The position numbers and the translations under genes were made by a program. From an uncultured Desulfobacteraceae bacterium (GTDB lineage Bacteria > Desulfobacterota > Desulfobacteria > Desulfobacterales > UBA5852): a stretch of 64,000 nt of DNA. The number at the start of each line of letters is the position of its first letter. The stretch's first letter is position 1. Below are positions 51,278 to 58,665 of this stretch, in pieces. The notes below the pieces were generated by a model, which saw only the letters and a program-made list of their open reading frames with translations, was not told the origin of the DNA and ran no database searches. The DNA lies in NCBI GenBank assembly GCA_913060875.1, contig CAJXSL010000016.1, forward strand, positions 78,412 through 142,411. Direction: 5' to 3'.

Positions 51278-52039
51278 ATGCTTGAGACCTATCTGAAGGA
51301 ACGGCGCAAAGGGAAAGACATTCTTCTGATGACCCATATCGTGGCGGGGTATCCGGACTGGGACGCCTGCAGCGACATGGTGGCGGCCATGGTGGATGCC
51401 GGGGTGGATCTGATGGAACTGCAGATCCCCTTCTCCGAACCCATTGCCGACGGACCCGTCATCCTTAAAGCCAACCAGGAGGCCCTGGAGCGCGGTGTAA
51501 CCGTGGCCCGCTGCCTGGAATTCGGCCGTGAGATGGCCCGCCGCCACGACATCCCGTTTTTGTACATGACCTATTACAATATCCTGCTCCGCCGCGGCGT
51601 GGCCGCCTTCGTGCACGAGATGGCCGACGCCGGCATCCGGGGGGCCATTGTGCCGGACCTGCCGCCTGAGGAGGGGGAAGAGTATCTGAGCGCCATGGCG
51701 GAAAACGGGTGCGACCCTATCTTCATTTTTTCACCGACCACGTCCGACGAGCGCCTGCGCTACCTGTCATCTGTTGCCAGCGGGTTTGTCTACTGTGTGG
51801 CCCGCAAAGGCGTGACCGGGATGGACACCCGTTTTTCAGATGAGCTGGGGGCCTACCTGGGTCGCTGCCGTCGTGCAACCGATCTTCCCCTGGCCCTGGG
51901 TTTCGGCGTGAAGGACAAAACGGATGTGGATTTTCTAACGGGTAAGGCCGACATTGCCGTGATCGGCACCCAGACCCTGCGGCTGGTGGAAGAACAGGGG
52001 GTGGCGGCTGTGGGGGATTTTATTCGGGGGTTGCGGTAA
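51278..52039 (+). CDS. trpA: Tryptophan synthase alpha chain
   Basis: A 253-residue TIM-barrel protein that releases indole from indole-3-glycerol phosphate and channels it to TrpB. The catalytic glutamate and aspartate are in LMELQIPFSEPIADGPVI; other family words are MTYYNILLRRGVAAFV, GAIVPDLPPEE, IFIFSPTTSDERL and LALGFGVKDK. The ATG at 51278 follows AAGAGG by 7 bases and starts the conserved part; a GTG at 51257 would overlap trpB. The spacing to trpB is 17 bases. Confidence 0.95.
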   Translation: MLETYLKERRKGKDILLMTHIVAGYPDWDACSDMVAAMVDAGVDLMELQIPFSEPIADGPVILKANQEALERGVTVARCLEFGREMARRHDIPFLYMTYYNILLRRGVAAFVHEMADAGIRGAIVPDLPPEEGEEYLSAMAENGCDPIFIFSPTTSDERLRYLSSVASGFVYCVARKGVTGMDTRFSDELGAYLGRCRRATDLPLALGFGVKDKTDVDFLTGKADIAVIGTQTLRLVEEQGVAAVGDFIRGLR

Positions 52040-52193
52040 TGATCGTGCCGCCATAGGTGCGGCAAGATCATAAGGGTTCGAGGGGCCAAGGGCGCAAGGG
52101 GCCGAGGGAACCATGGAAATGTCATCTGGAATAGATTTACAAGGGCCATGCTGCAGAATGGAAAAGTGGCAGGGACAGTAAAGGAGAGAGACG

Positions 52194-53366
52194 ATGGTGA
52201 GAAGACTTACGGTATTGATGGTGGCGGTAATGATGCTGGCGGCGGTTCCGGCTCTGGCGGTGGAGCCGGTCAAAATCGGGATGATTACCACCCTGTCCAC
52301 CAAGGCGGGTTACCTGGGGGAGGAGATTCGCGACGGGTTCCAGCTGGCCATCGACCAGGAGGGCGGCAAACTGGGCGGGGTGCCGGTGGAACTGCTCGTG
52401 GAAGATGACGGCCGCAAGCCGGAGAAAGCCAAACAGATCGCCGAGCGCTTCATCAAACGTGACAAGGTGAAGATCCTGACCGGCATCGTGTTCTCCAACG
52501 TGGCCATTGCCGTGGTGCCCAAGGTGGTGCGGCAGGATGTGATCTATGTGAGCGCCAACGCCGGACCGTCGCTGCTGGCGGGCAAGGGCTGCCATGCAAA
52601 TTACTTCAACGTGGCCTACCAGAACGACAACCTGGACGAGGTGGTGGGCCAGTACGTGACAGAGGCCGGCTTCAAAAATGTTTACCTGCTGGCGCCCAAC
52701 TATCCGGCCGGCAAGGATCACCTGGCGGGGTTCAAACGCTATTATAAAGGCACCATCGCCGGCGAGGTCTACACCAAGTTGGGCCAGTCGGACTATGCCG
52801 CTGAAATCGCGGCCCTGCGGGCGGCCAAACCCGATGCCGTGTTCTTCTTTTTGCCGGGGGGCATGGGGATCAATTTCATCAAGCAGTACGCCCAGGCCGG
52901 CCTGAATCAGGACATCCCGGTGTTCGGCCCGGCGTTTTCCTTTGACGAACGTCTCCTCCAGGCGGTCAAGGATGCGGCTGTCGGCGTCAAAAATGGTTCC
53001 CAATGGACCCATGACCTGGACAATCCGGCCAACCGCCAGTTTGTGACCGCATTCAGGAAAGCCTACGGCCGCACCCCCACGCTCTATGCCAGCCAGGGGT
53101 ACGATGCGGCCCGCCTTTTGGGCAGTGCCCTGAAAGCGGTGGAGGGCGATGTCGCCAAGTTGGATGCCCTGCGCCAGGCCATTCGCAAGGCGGATTTCGA
53201 TACCATTCGAGGGAAGTTCGCTTTTTCCGCCAACCAGCATCCGGTGCAGGATATCTACATCCGCGAAGTGGTCAAGACGGCTGACGGCACCTATACCAAC
53301 AAGACGCTGAAGGCCGTTTTCGAAGACCACAGCAATGTGTACATCAAGGACTGTAAACTCGATTAG
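52194..53366 (+). CDS. LIV-type ABC transporter periplasmic binding protein
   Basis: A 390-residue exported binding protein (LivJ/LivK-like) with a signal peptide ending near ALAVEP. The mature domain begins VKIGMITTLSTKAGYLGEEIRDGFQLA and has VYLLAPNYPAGKDHLAGFKRYY, PDAVFFFLPGGMGINFIKQ and AYGRTPTLYASQGYDAARLL, the type 1 periplasmic fold. It captures a substrate for LivHMGF; branched-chain amino acids are the usual ligands, but the trpBA neighbours suggest an aromatic or related compound. GGAG precedes the ATG. The TAG stop is the first three bases of repeat C3. Confidence 0.9.
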   Translation: MVRRLTVLMVAVMMLAAVPALAVEPVKIGMITTLSTKAGYLGEEIRDGFQLAIDQEGGKLGGVPVELLVEDDGRKPEKAKQIAERFIKRDKVKILTGIVFSNVAIAVVPKVVRQDVIYVSANAGPSLLAGKGCHANYFNVAYQNDNLDEVVGQYVTEAGFKNVYLLAPNYPAGKDHLAGFKRYYKGTIAGEVYTKLGQSDYAAEIAALRAAKPDAVFFFLPGGMGINFIKQYAQAGLNQDIPVFGPAFSFDERLLQAVKDAAVGVKNGSQWTHDLDNPANRQFVTAFRKAYGRTPTLYASQGYDAARLLGSALKAVEGDVAKLDALRQAIRKADFDTIRGKFAFSANQHPVQDIYIREVVKTADGTYTNKTLKAVFEDHSNVYIKDCKLD

Positions 53367-53507
53367 TGTCCGCCCAGAATTGGTCTTTTTTGCCCTGATC
53401 GTCGTTCTCCGCGGGGTTTGCGGCTGCGGCGTACATGAGTACGCCTCACCGCAACCCCTTGTGCGGCCTTGATCAGAACAAAAAATCCTCATTTCCGATG
53501 CGGACAC
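53364..53507. repeat. Family C inverted-repeat element, copy C3
   Basis: Starts TAGTGTCCGCC, which contains the stop codon of the binding protein gene, and ends GCGGACAC. The centre has the palindrome GGCGTAC-ATGA-GTACGCC, a motif shared with family B. It separates the binding protein gene from livH. Confidence 0.7.
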
Positions 53508-53508
53508 G

Positions 53509-53634
53509 ATTGGATCGCTTCTAAAGAAGTTTGGGAAGGAACATATTGAAGTCAAGGGCGACCTATTTTCACCATATCGGACTTTATGGGTGAGATACGC
53601 TGAAACGATTATCGGAGAGAATTCAGGATACTGA
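53509..53634 (+). pseudogene. Possible remnant of a truncated gene
   Basis: The frame from 53509 to the TGA at 53632-53634 reads IGSLLKKFGKEHIEVKGDLF and SPYRTLWVRYAETIIGENSG, which looks like real protein sequence rather than noise. No start codon is present and the repeat C3 lies directly upstream, so it may be the 3' end of a gene whose 5' part was lost. The family is not recognised, and the evidence is only compositional. Confidence 0.35.
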
Positions 53635-53710
53635 AGCAAAGAAATGGATGCCATCGTCAATTCATTAGTTTCGGGTGCTTGACAGGAGAGTCGCGCCCCG
53701 ATCTTTATTC

Positions 53711-53731
53711 TGACTCCTGACTCCTGACTCC
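53711..53731. repeat. Triple TGACTCC repeat upstream of livH
   Basis: TGACTCC occurs three times in tandem. The same word forms the flanks of the four-helix-bundle gene at 1318 and 1692, so it may mark a site where such a unit was inserted and lost. Confidence 0.6.
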
Positions 53732-53748
53732 TTAATTATGTAGGACCA

Positions 53749-54663
53749 ATGCTCTTATTCATCGAACAACTTCTGAACGGACTCCAGCTGGGCATCATGC
53801 TGTTTCTCATGTCCACCGGCCTGACCCTGGTGTTCGGCATCATGCAGGTGATCAACCTGGCCCACGGGTCGTTCTACATGATCGGCGCCTATGTGGGGGC
53901 CACGGTCGCCTTGCGGACGGATTCGTTTCTCCTGGGCGTCCTGGCGGCCCTGCCGGCGGCCGCCCTGGCGGGGATGGTCGTGGAAACCCTCGTCCTGCGG
54001 CGTCTTTATAAAAAGGACCACCTGGACCAGGTGCTGGCCACCTTTGGTCTGATTATGTTTTTCAACGAACTGACACGCATTCTCTGGGGGCGCCAACCCC
54101 TGTTCATGGACGTGCCCGCCTGGCTGAGCGGCAGCGTCGAAATCATCCCGGGGGTTCCCTATCCCAGTTATCGCCTGGCGGTCATCGCGGTGGGCATCAT
54201 GGTGGGGGTGCTCCTCTATCTCCTGTTCACCCGCACCCGCATCGGCATGCAGATCCGTGCCGGGGCCAGCAATCGTGAAATGGCCGGCGCCCTGGGCGTG
54301 AACATCCGTCTTTTGTACACGCTGGTGTTCGGTTTGGGGACGCTTTTGGCCGGCTTGGCCGGTGTCATGGCCGGCCCCATCCTGGCGGTGGAGGCCGGCA
54401 TGGGGGAGAGTGTTCTGATCCTGACTTTCGTGGTCATCGTCATCGGCGGGATCGGATCCATCCGCGGGGCTCTGGCAGGAGCGCTGCTGGTGGGGTTGGT
54501 GGATACGCTGGGCCGGGCCTTTCTGCCGATTCTGCTGCGCCTGTTTCTCTCCCCGGCCTATGCCGACGGCGCGGCGGCATCGTTGGCATCCATGTCGGTG
54601 TACCTGCTCATGGCGGCGGTGCTGGTGTGGCGGCCCAAAGGCTTGCTGCCGGCCCATGGGTGA
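53749..54663 (+). CDS. livH: LIV-type ABC transporter permease LivH
   Basis: A 304-residue inner-membrane permease with about eight helices. LivH words are EQLLNGLQLGIMLFLMSTGLTLVFGIMQVINLAHGSFYM at the N-terminus, FTRTRIGMQIRAGASNREMAGALGVN (the cytoplasmic loop that docks the ATPases) and VVIVIGGIGSIRGALAGALLVG. It forms the channel with LivM. The stop TGA at 54661 is followed directly by family B repeat B3 (the TGA overlaps the repeat's GACGG). Confidence 0.93.
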   Translation: MLLFIEQLLNGLQLGIMLFLMSTGLTLVFGIMQVINLAHGSFYMIGAYVGATVALRTDSFLLGVLAALPAAALAGMVVETLVLRRLYKKDHLDQVLATFGLIMFFNELTRILWGRQPLFMDVPAWLSGSVEIIPGVPYPSYRLAVIAVGIMVGVLLYLLFTRTRIGMQIRAGASNREMAGALGVNIRLLYTLVFGLGTLLAGLAGVMAGPILAVEAGMGESVLILTFVVIVIGGIGSIRGALAGALLVGLVDTLGRAFLPILLRLFLSPAYADGAAASLASMSVYLLMAAVLVWRPKGLLPAHG

Positions 54664-54806
54664 CGGTCTCGTAAAACGTCCAATATCGGCGTTGCGCGGC
54701 CTCCGGCCCCCGCGATAGCGGTATTCCTCCTCACTGCGGCGTACTGATGTACGCCTCGTTCGTCGGAATTTGCGCGTCTTGATCTTGAACGTTTTTCGAA
54801 ACCGTC
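54662..54806. repeat. Family B inverted-repeat element, complete copy B3
   Basis: 145 bases. The left end GACGGTCTCGTAAAACGTC and the complement of the right end, GACGGTTTCGAAAAACGTTC, are near-identical. The centre is GGCGTAC-TGAT-GTACGCC. It lies between livH and livM. Confidence 0.85.
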
Positions 54807-54895
54807 GAATATCGAAAACAACGGTAACGCATTGGAAGGATTTACTTGACGCCAATTTCCACCATAGTCGTAAACGGACTTTCAGGGCAGGAAAG

Positions 54896-55885
54896 ATGAC
54901 TGTGAACCGCAAGACTATCGCCATCGTGGCCGGAGCCCTGCTGCTCGTGGCACTGCCTGTGATTGCCGGCCTAACCGATGAGCCCTACCTGGTGACTCTG
55001 GCCAGCCGTATCCTGATCTATGCCCTGGCCGCCGTCAGTCTCGATCTCATGCTGGGCTTCGGCGGCATGGTCAGTCTGGGGCATGCCGCTTTTTTCGGGA
55101 TCGGGGCGTATGGGGTGGGCATCCTGTCCATGCATGCCTTCGAGGGGACGGTCCTGTTCAACTGGCCCCTGGCCATCGGCGGCAGCCAGGCCGCCTTGAC
55201 GGTCTGGCCCCTGGCCGTCCTGTTTTCCGCGGCGGCGGCCGGAATCATCGGGGCGCTGAGCCTGCGCACCACCGGCATGCACTTTATCATGATCACCCTG
55301 GCCTTCGCCCAGATGCTCTACTATTTCTTCGTTTCCCTGGAAGCCTATGGCGGGGACGACGGCCTCAGCCTTTTCGCCCGCAACACGCTTCCGGGACTTG
55401 ACCTGGGGGACGACCGCCAGTTTTACTTCGTGTGCCTGGCGGCCCTGGCCCTTTTTCTTTTTTTCTCCTGGCGGTTGGTCCACTCCCGCTTCGGCATGGT
55501 CATCCGGGGCTGCAAGGATAACGAAAGACGCATGAAATCCCTTGGCTTTCCGACCTTTCGCTATCGACTGGTCTGCGTCATCATTGCCGGCGCCGGCGCC
55601 GGCCTGGCCGGGGCGCTGATCGCCAACCAGACGGAATATGTCAGTCCCGGCCTGATGCACTGGACCCGGTCGGGGGAGATCCTGGTCATGGTGCTTCTCG
55701 GCGGCATGGGGACCCTGTTCGGGCCGGTTTTGGGGGCCGCCACCCTTTTGCTGATGGAAGAATTCCTTTCGATTTACACGGAGCACTGGATGGTCTTTCT
55801 GGGGCCTTTTCTCGTGGTGGTGGTGTTGTTCGCCAAACGGGGCATTTACGGCATATTGGCAGGAGGCAACGGCAATCATGGCTGA
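54896..55885 (+). CDS. livM: LIV-type ABC transporter permease LivM
   Basis: A 329-residue permease with about ten helices; recognised by ALAAVSLDLMLGFGGMVSLGHAAFFGIGAY, FFSWRLVHSRFGMVIRGCKDNERRMKSLGF and EILVMVLLGGMGTLFGPVLGAATLLLMEE. The ATG at 54896 (TVNRKTIAIV) is chosen because AGGAA lies upstream and it opens the first helix; the longer frame from 54770 would start inside repeat B3. It overlaps livG by 8 bases. Confidence 0.92.
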   Translation: MTVNRKTIAIVAGALLLVALPVIAGLTDEPYLVTLASRILIYALAAVSLDLMLGFGGMVSLGHAAFFGIGAYGVGILSMHAFEGTVLFNWPLAIGGSQAALTVWPLAVLFSAAAAGIIGALSLRTTGMHFIMITLAFAQMLYYFFVSLEAYGGDDGLSLFARNTLPGLDLGDDRQFYFVCLAALALFLFFSWRLVHSRFGMVIRGCKDNERRMKSLGFPTFRYRLVCVIIAGAGAGLAGALIANQTEYVSPGLMHWTRSGEILVMVLLGGMGTLFGPVLGAATLLLMEEFLSIYTEHWMVFLGPFLVVVVLFAKRGIYGILAGGNGNHG

Positions 55886-56651
55886 GGCTCTCCTTTCCGT
55901 CCGATCCCTGGTCAAGCATTACGGCGCCGTGCAGGCCAGCGACCGCTTCTGCCTGGAAGTGGCCCGGGGGGAGCTGCACGCCCTGATCGGCCCCAACGGT
56001 GCCGGCAAGACCACGGCACTCAACCAGTTGAGCGGCGAATTGAAGCCCGACAGCGGTGAGATTTATTTCGACGGGCAAGATATCACCCCCTGGCCGGTTC
56101 ACCGGCGGACCAGGATGGGGCTGGCCCGCTCCTACCAGATCACCTCGATCTTCGATCAGCTGACCGTGAAGGAAAACCTTGCCCTGGCCATCCAGGCCCA
56201 CAACGGTCACAGTTTTCGTTTCTGGCGCAAAGCCGGCGACGACCCGGCCACCCGCCGGGAGATCGGACCGGCCCTGGAGCGTGTGGGGCTGGAAGAGCGC
56301 GCGACCATACCGGCAGTCAGCCTGTCCCACGGCGAAAAGCGGCAGCTGGAAGTGGGTATGGCCCTGGTCGGCCGACCCAAACTGCTGCTGCTGGACGAGC
56401 CTTATGCCGGCATGGGACCGGGGGGTGCCGTGGAACTGACCAAGTTGATCCGGCGCCTGAAAGACCATGTGAGCATCCTGTTGGTGGAACACGACATGGG
56501 GGCTGTCTTTTCGCTGGCCGATCGTATTTCGGTGCTGGTCTACGGCCGAACCATCGCCAGCGGCACACCGGAGACCATCCGGGCCGACCCGGCCGTTCGC
56601 GAGGCCTATCTGGGCGACGAGACGCCGGCCAAGGAGGGGACCGATGCTTGA
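55878..56651 (+). CDS. livG: LIV-type ABC transporter ATP-binding protein LivG
   Basis: A 257-residue ATPase. Walker A is GPNGAGKTT, the signature is LSHGEKRQLEVGMAL (the LivG form of the ABC signature), Walker B LLLLDEPYAGMGPGG and the switch histidine is in LLVEHDMGAVFSLADRISVL. GGAGG lies upstream of the ATG. The stop overlaps the livF start by 8 bases. It energises the LivHM permease. Confidence 0.94.
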   Translation: MAEALLSVRSLVKHYGAVQASDRFCLEVARGELHALIGPNGAGKTTALNQLSGELKPDSGEIYFDGQDITPWPVHRRTRMGLARSYQITSIFDQLTVKENLALAIQAHNGHSFRFWRKAGDDPATRREIGPALERVGLEERATIPAVSLSHGEKRQLEVGMALVGRPKLLLLDEPYAGMGPGGAVELTKLIRRLKDHVSILLVEHDMGAVFSLADRISVLVYGRTIASGTPETIRADPAVREAYLGDETPAKEGTDA

Positions 56652-57333
56652 CGTGGACGGCATTGAAACGTTTTACGGCAAAAGCCAGGCCCTCTTCGGC
56701 GTAAGCCTCAACCTGCGGCAGGGGGAAGTGGTGGCGCTTATGGGACGCAACGGGATGGGCAAGACGACCACCATCCGGTCGATCATGGGGCTCACCCCCA
56801 TTCGCAGCGGCACCATTCGTTTTCACGGGCGCCCTGTTCAAACCCTGCCGCCCTATCGGGTGGCCCGCTGCGGTATCGGCCTTGTCCCGGAGGGGCGACA
56901 AATTTTCCCTACCTTGTCCGTGCGGGAAAACCTGATGGCCACCGCCGGTAATGGGTCGCGCTGGACGCTATCGGCGGTGTACGACCTTTTCCCGGCTTTG
57001 CGGGAGCGGGAAAGCCATTTGGGCGATCAGTTGTCCGGCGGCGAACAGCAAATGCTGGCCATTGGACGGGCCCTGATGACCCATCCCCAACTGCTGTTGC
57101 TGGATGAGGCCACCGAAGGTCTGGCCCCGAAAATCCGCCGCCAGATCTGGCGCTGTCTGGAAATCCTCAAACAACAGGGCCTGTCCATGCTGGTGGTGGA
57201 CAAGAATGTGGATGCCCTGACCCGGATTTGCGACCGGATTTACGTCATTCAGAAAGGCCGGAATGTTTGGCAGGGCACCCCGGCGCAGTTCCTGGCGGAA
57301 CCTATGATCCGGCGTGACTACATCGGCATTTGA
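56644..57333 (+). CDS. livF: LIV-type ABC transporter ATP-binding protein LivF
   Basis: A 229-residue ATPase. Walker A is GRNGMGKTT, the signature LSGGEQQMLAIGRALM, Walker B LLLLDEATEGLAP, and the ending LVVDKNVDALTRICDRIYVIQKG is typical of LivF. In place of the switch histidine (usually EQN or EH) the sequence has VVDKNVD, as in several LivF proteins. AAGGAGG precedes the ATG. It is the last gene of the operon. Confidence 0.94.
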   Translation: MLDVDGIETFYGKSQALFGVSLNLRQGEVVALMGRNGMGKTTTIRSIMGLTPIRSGTIRFHGRPVQTLPPYRVARCGIGLVPEGRQIFPTLSVRENLMATAGNGSRWTLSAVYDLFPALRERESHLGDQLSGGEQQMLAIGRALMTHPQLLLLDEATEGLAPKIRRQIWRCLEILKQQGLSMLVVDKNVDALTRICDRIYVIQKGRNVWQGTPAQFLAEPMIRRDYIGI

Positions 57334-57557
57334 CAAGCCATCTTCCGCAGGCGTGTATCGCCATCCATGACCTGTCGACAGCGACCGTTCAAATAAGATA
57401 TCCATTTGGACAACAATTTTTATTTTATCCCTTGACCTGGTGTCCAATTGAGTGCATCTTGTTGGTATTGAACCGAAACGGCGGGACCCTGCACCATTCG
57501 CACTTCCTTTCCTGAACCGCCGATCCCATTCGCCACGCCATTCGAAAAGGAGCCCTT

Positions 57558-58010
57558 ATGGAACTGAGGCAACCGGAAATCATTCAACTTCTCAGACGTC
57601 GCTGCAACCTGAACCAGGGCGCTTTAGGTGCAGCGGCGTTTGACACCTCGTTTGAATCCGGGCGGACCAAAATCAAGAATATCGAGCTTGGCCGGCAGAT
57701 ACCGACCCCGGACGACCTTGAAAAGATGGCGGTCGTGCTGGGCGTGCCGGTGTCTGAACTGGATCCCGCCCATGCCGCGGCCAGGTCCCCGGCCAGGCCC
57801 GTGGACCTGGCCGGGGATGGCGACGGCGGCGTGGTTGTTCAGCGCCACGTCCTGGAGCGATTGCCGGGTGCCGATGTCTATCTCGAGATGCTCAACAAGG
57901 CGGTGCGCCTGGAAGACCGCGAGCTTATCTGCCATATTGCGGAGAAGCTTGGCGGGTTGTTCGCCGGCCTGACCCATGAGTGCCAGCCGGCCACCCATCG
58001 TTCCGGATAA
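57558..58010 (+). CDS. XRE-type helix-turn-helix regulator
   Basis: A 150-residue protein. Residues 6-70 form a helix-turn-helix (IIQLLRRRCNLNQGALGAAAF, KIKNIELGRQIPTPDDLEKMAVVLGVPVSELD). The C-terminal part has a helix pair, DVYLEMLNKAVRLEDRELIC, that recurs in the next gene. AAGGAG precedes the ATG. Its position upstream of the symporter suggests it regulates that promoter, which carries palindromes; this is inference. Confidence 0.8.
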   Translation: MELRQPEIIQLLRRRCNLNQGALGAAAFDTSFESGRTKIKNIELGRQIPTPDDLEKMAVVLGVPVSELDPAHAAARSPARPVDLAGDGDGGVVVQRHVLERLPGADVYLEMLNKAVRLEDRELICHIAEKLGGLFAGLTHECQPATHRSG

Positions 58011-58020
58011 GGAGGGTGCG

Positions 58021-58326
58021 ATGCCCCAACCCGTTGAAACCTTTTGTCAGACCACCGACCTGTATCTGGAAATGCTGCGCGAGGCCCAGCGGGTCGAAGA
58101 CAAAAAGCTGGTGCAATTGATCCGCCGTCGCCTGAAGCACGCCGCCCGCCCTCCGGTATGGACCGCGGCCGGCTGTGAAATCATCTGTTTCCCCCGACGC
58201 GCGTACGCGCCGATGCCGGCGCCCATCGAAGACCTGCCCTTCTGGCCCCGTTTCGGCCTGGGCCAGATGGCGGCTTTTGCGGCGATTTATTGCTTGCTGA
58301 TTTCCTGCCACGCCTACCTCGTGTAA
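58021..58326 (+). CDS. Small protein sharing a helix pair with the upstream regulator
   Basis: A 101-residue protein 10 bases after the XRE gene. Its N-terminal segment DLYLEMLREAQRVEDKKLVQ is clearly related to DVYLEMLNKAVRLEDRELIC in the regulator, so both contain the same small interaction module. The C-terminus ends with a hydrophobic stretch (FGLGQMAAFAAIYCLLISC), a likely membrane anchor. AAGGAGG lies before the ATG. It may tether or modulate the regulator; not a recognised family. Confidence 0.7.
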   Translation: MPQPVETFCQTTDLYLEMLREAQRVEDKKLVQLIRRRLKHAARPPVWTAAGCEIICFPRRAYAPMPAPIEDLPFWPRFGLGQMAAFAAIYCLLISCHAYLV

Positions 58327-58393
58327 CATCCCCCACACTGATTTTCCTCCATTTCCCGGTGAATTTCCAACGCCGGATCCCCATTATTCCCAC

Positions 58394-58471
58394 CAAACTA
58401 TACAAATGTACCAAATAGCACTTGACAAAATGTACAAATTATAGTTTGTAAGGGACAAATGTCCCTATAAT
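58394..58471 (+). promoter_or_regulatory. Palindrome-rich promoter of the symporter operon
   Basis: CAAACTATA (58394-58402) is inverted as TATAGTTTG (58440-58448). A second palindrome, GGGACA-AA-TGTCCC (58452-58465), ends directly before a perfect TATAAT (58466-58471). No good -35 box is at the right distance, so an activator or the XRE protein probably acts here. Confidence 0.5.
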
Positions 58472-58485
58472 GGGCCGGGACACCG

Positions 58486-58610
58486 GCCGGGAAAGTCCTT
58501 TTGGCCATTTGGACCCAGGGGTGGTCACGACTTTCCCGGCTACACCAAGGCACCAACCACCCGGAGCGCCCGAACGAATCGGTCGTGATCGGGTGACCAC
58601 CTCATTTTTT
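58486..58610 (+). ncRNA. Candidate structured leader (pseudoknot-like, terminator-like end)
   Basis: Arm A, GCCGGGAAAGTC (58486-58497), pairs exactly with GACTTTCCCGGC (58529-58540). Arm B, GGTGGTCAC (58520-58528), lies inside that loop and pairs exactly with GTGACCACC (58593-58601), which is followed by TCATTTTTT. The interleaved order A-B-A'-B' fits a pseudoknot or an attenuator. No known riboswitch class is recognised. Confidence 0.45.
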
Positions 58611-58665
58611 AATCCGGCCAGGCATGATCGGCAGCGCGTGGCCGGGCAGCCAGAAAGGGGGGCTT

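Larger units (their letters stand above)
53367..53748. other. Gene-free gap between binding protein and livH
   Basis: About 380 bases in the middle of an ABC operon. It holds most of repeat C3, a possible gene fragment (53509-53634) and three tandem copies of TGACTCC (53711-53731). Confidence 0.6.
58327..58665. other. Symporter upstream region
   Basis: About 340 bases containing inverted repeats, a TATAAT promoter box and a structured leader. These are given as separate features. Confidence 0.6.

Noticed and set aside
52137..53660. 507-codon frame on the minus strand over the LIV binding protein
   Set aside because: Antisense of a clear gene with a signal peptide; the composition (many His, Gly, Arg) is typical of a shadow frame in GC-rich DNA.
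53755..54924. 389-codon minus-strand frame over livH
   Set aside because: Low-complexity His/Gln/Gly-rich shadow of a membrane protein gene.
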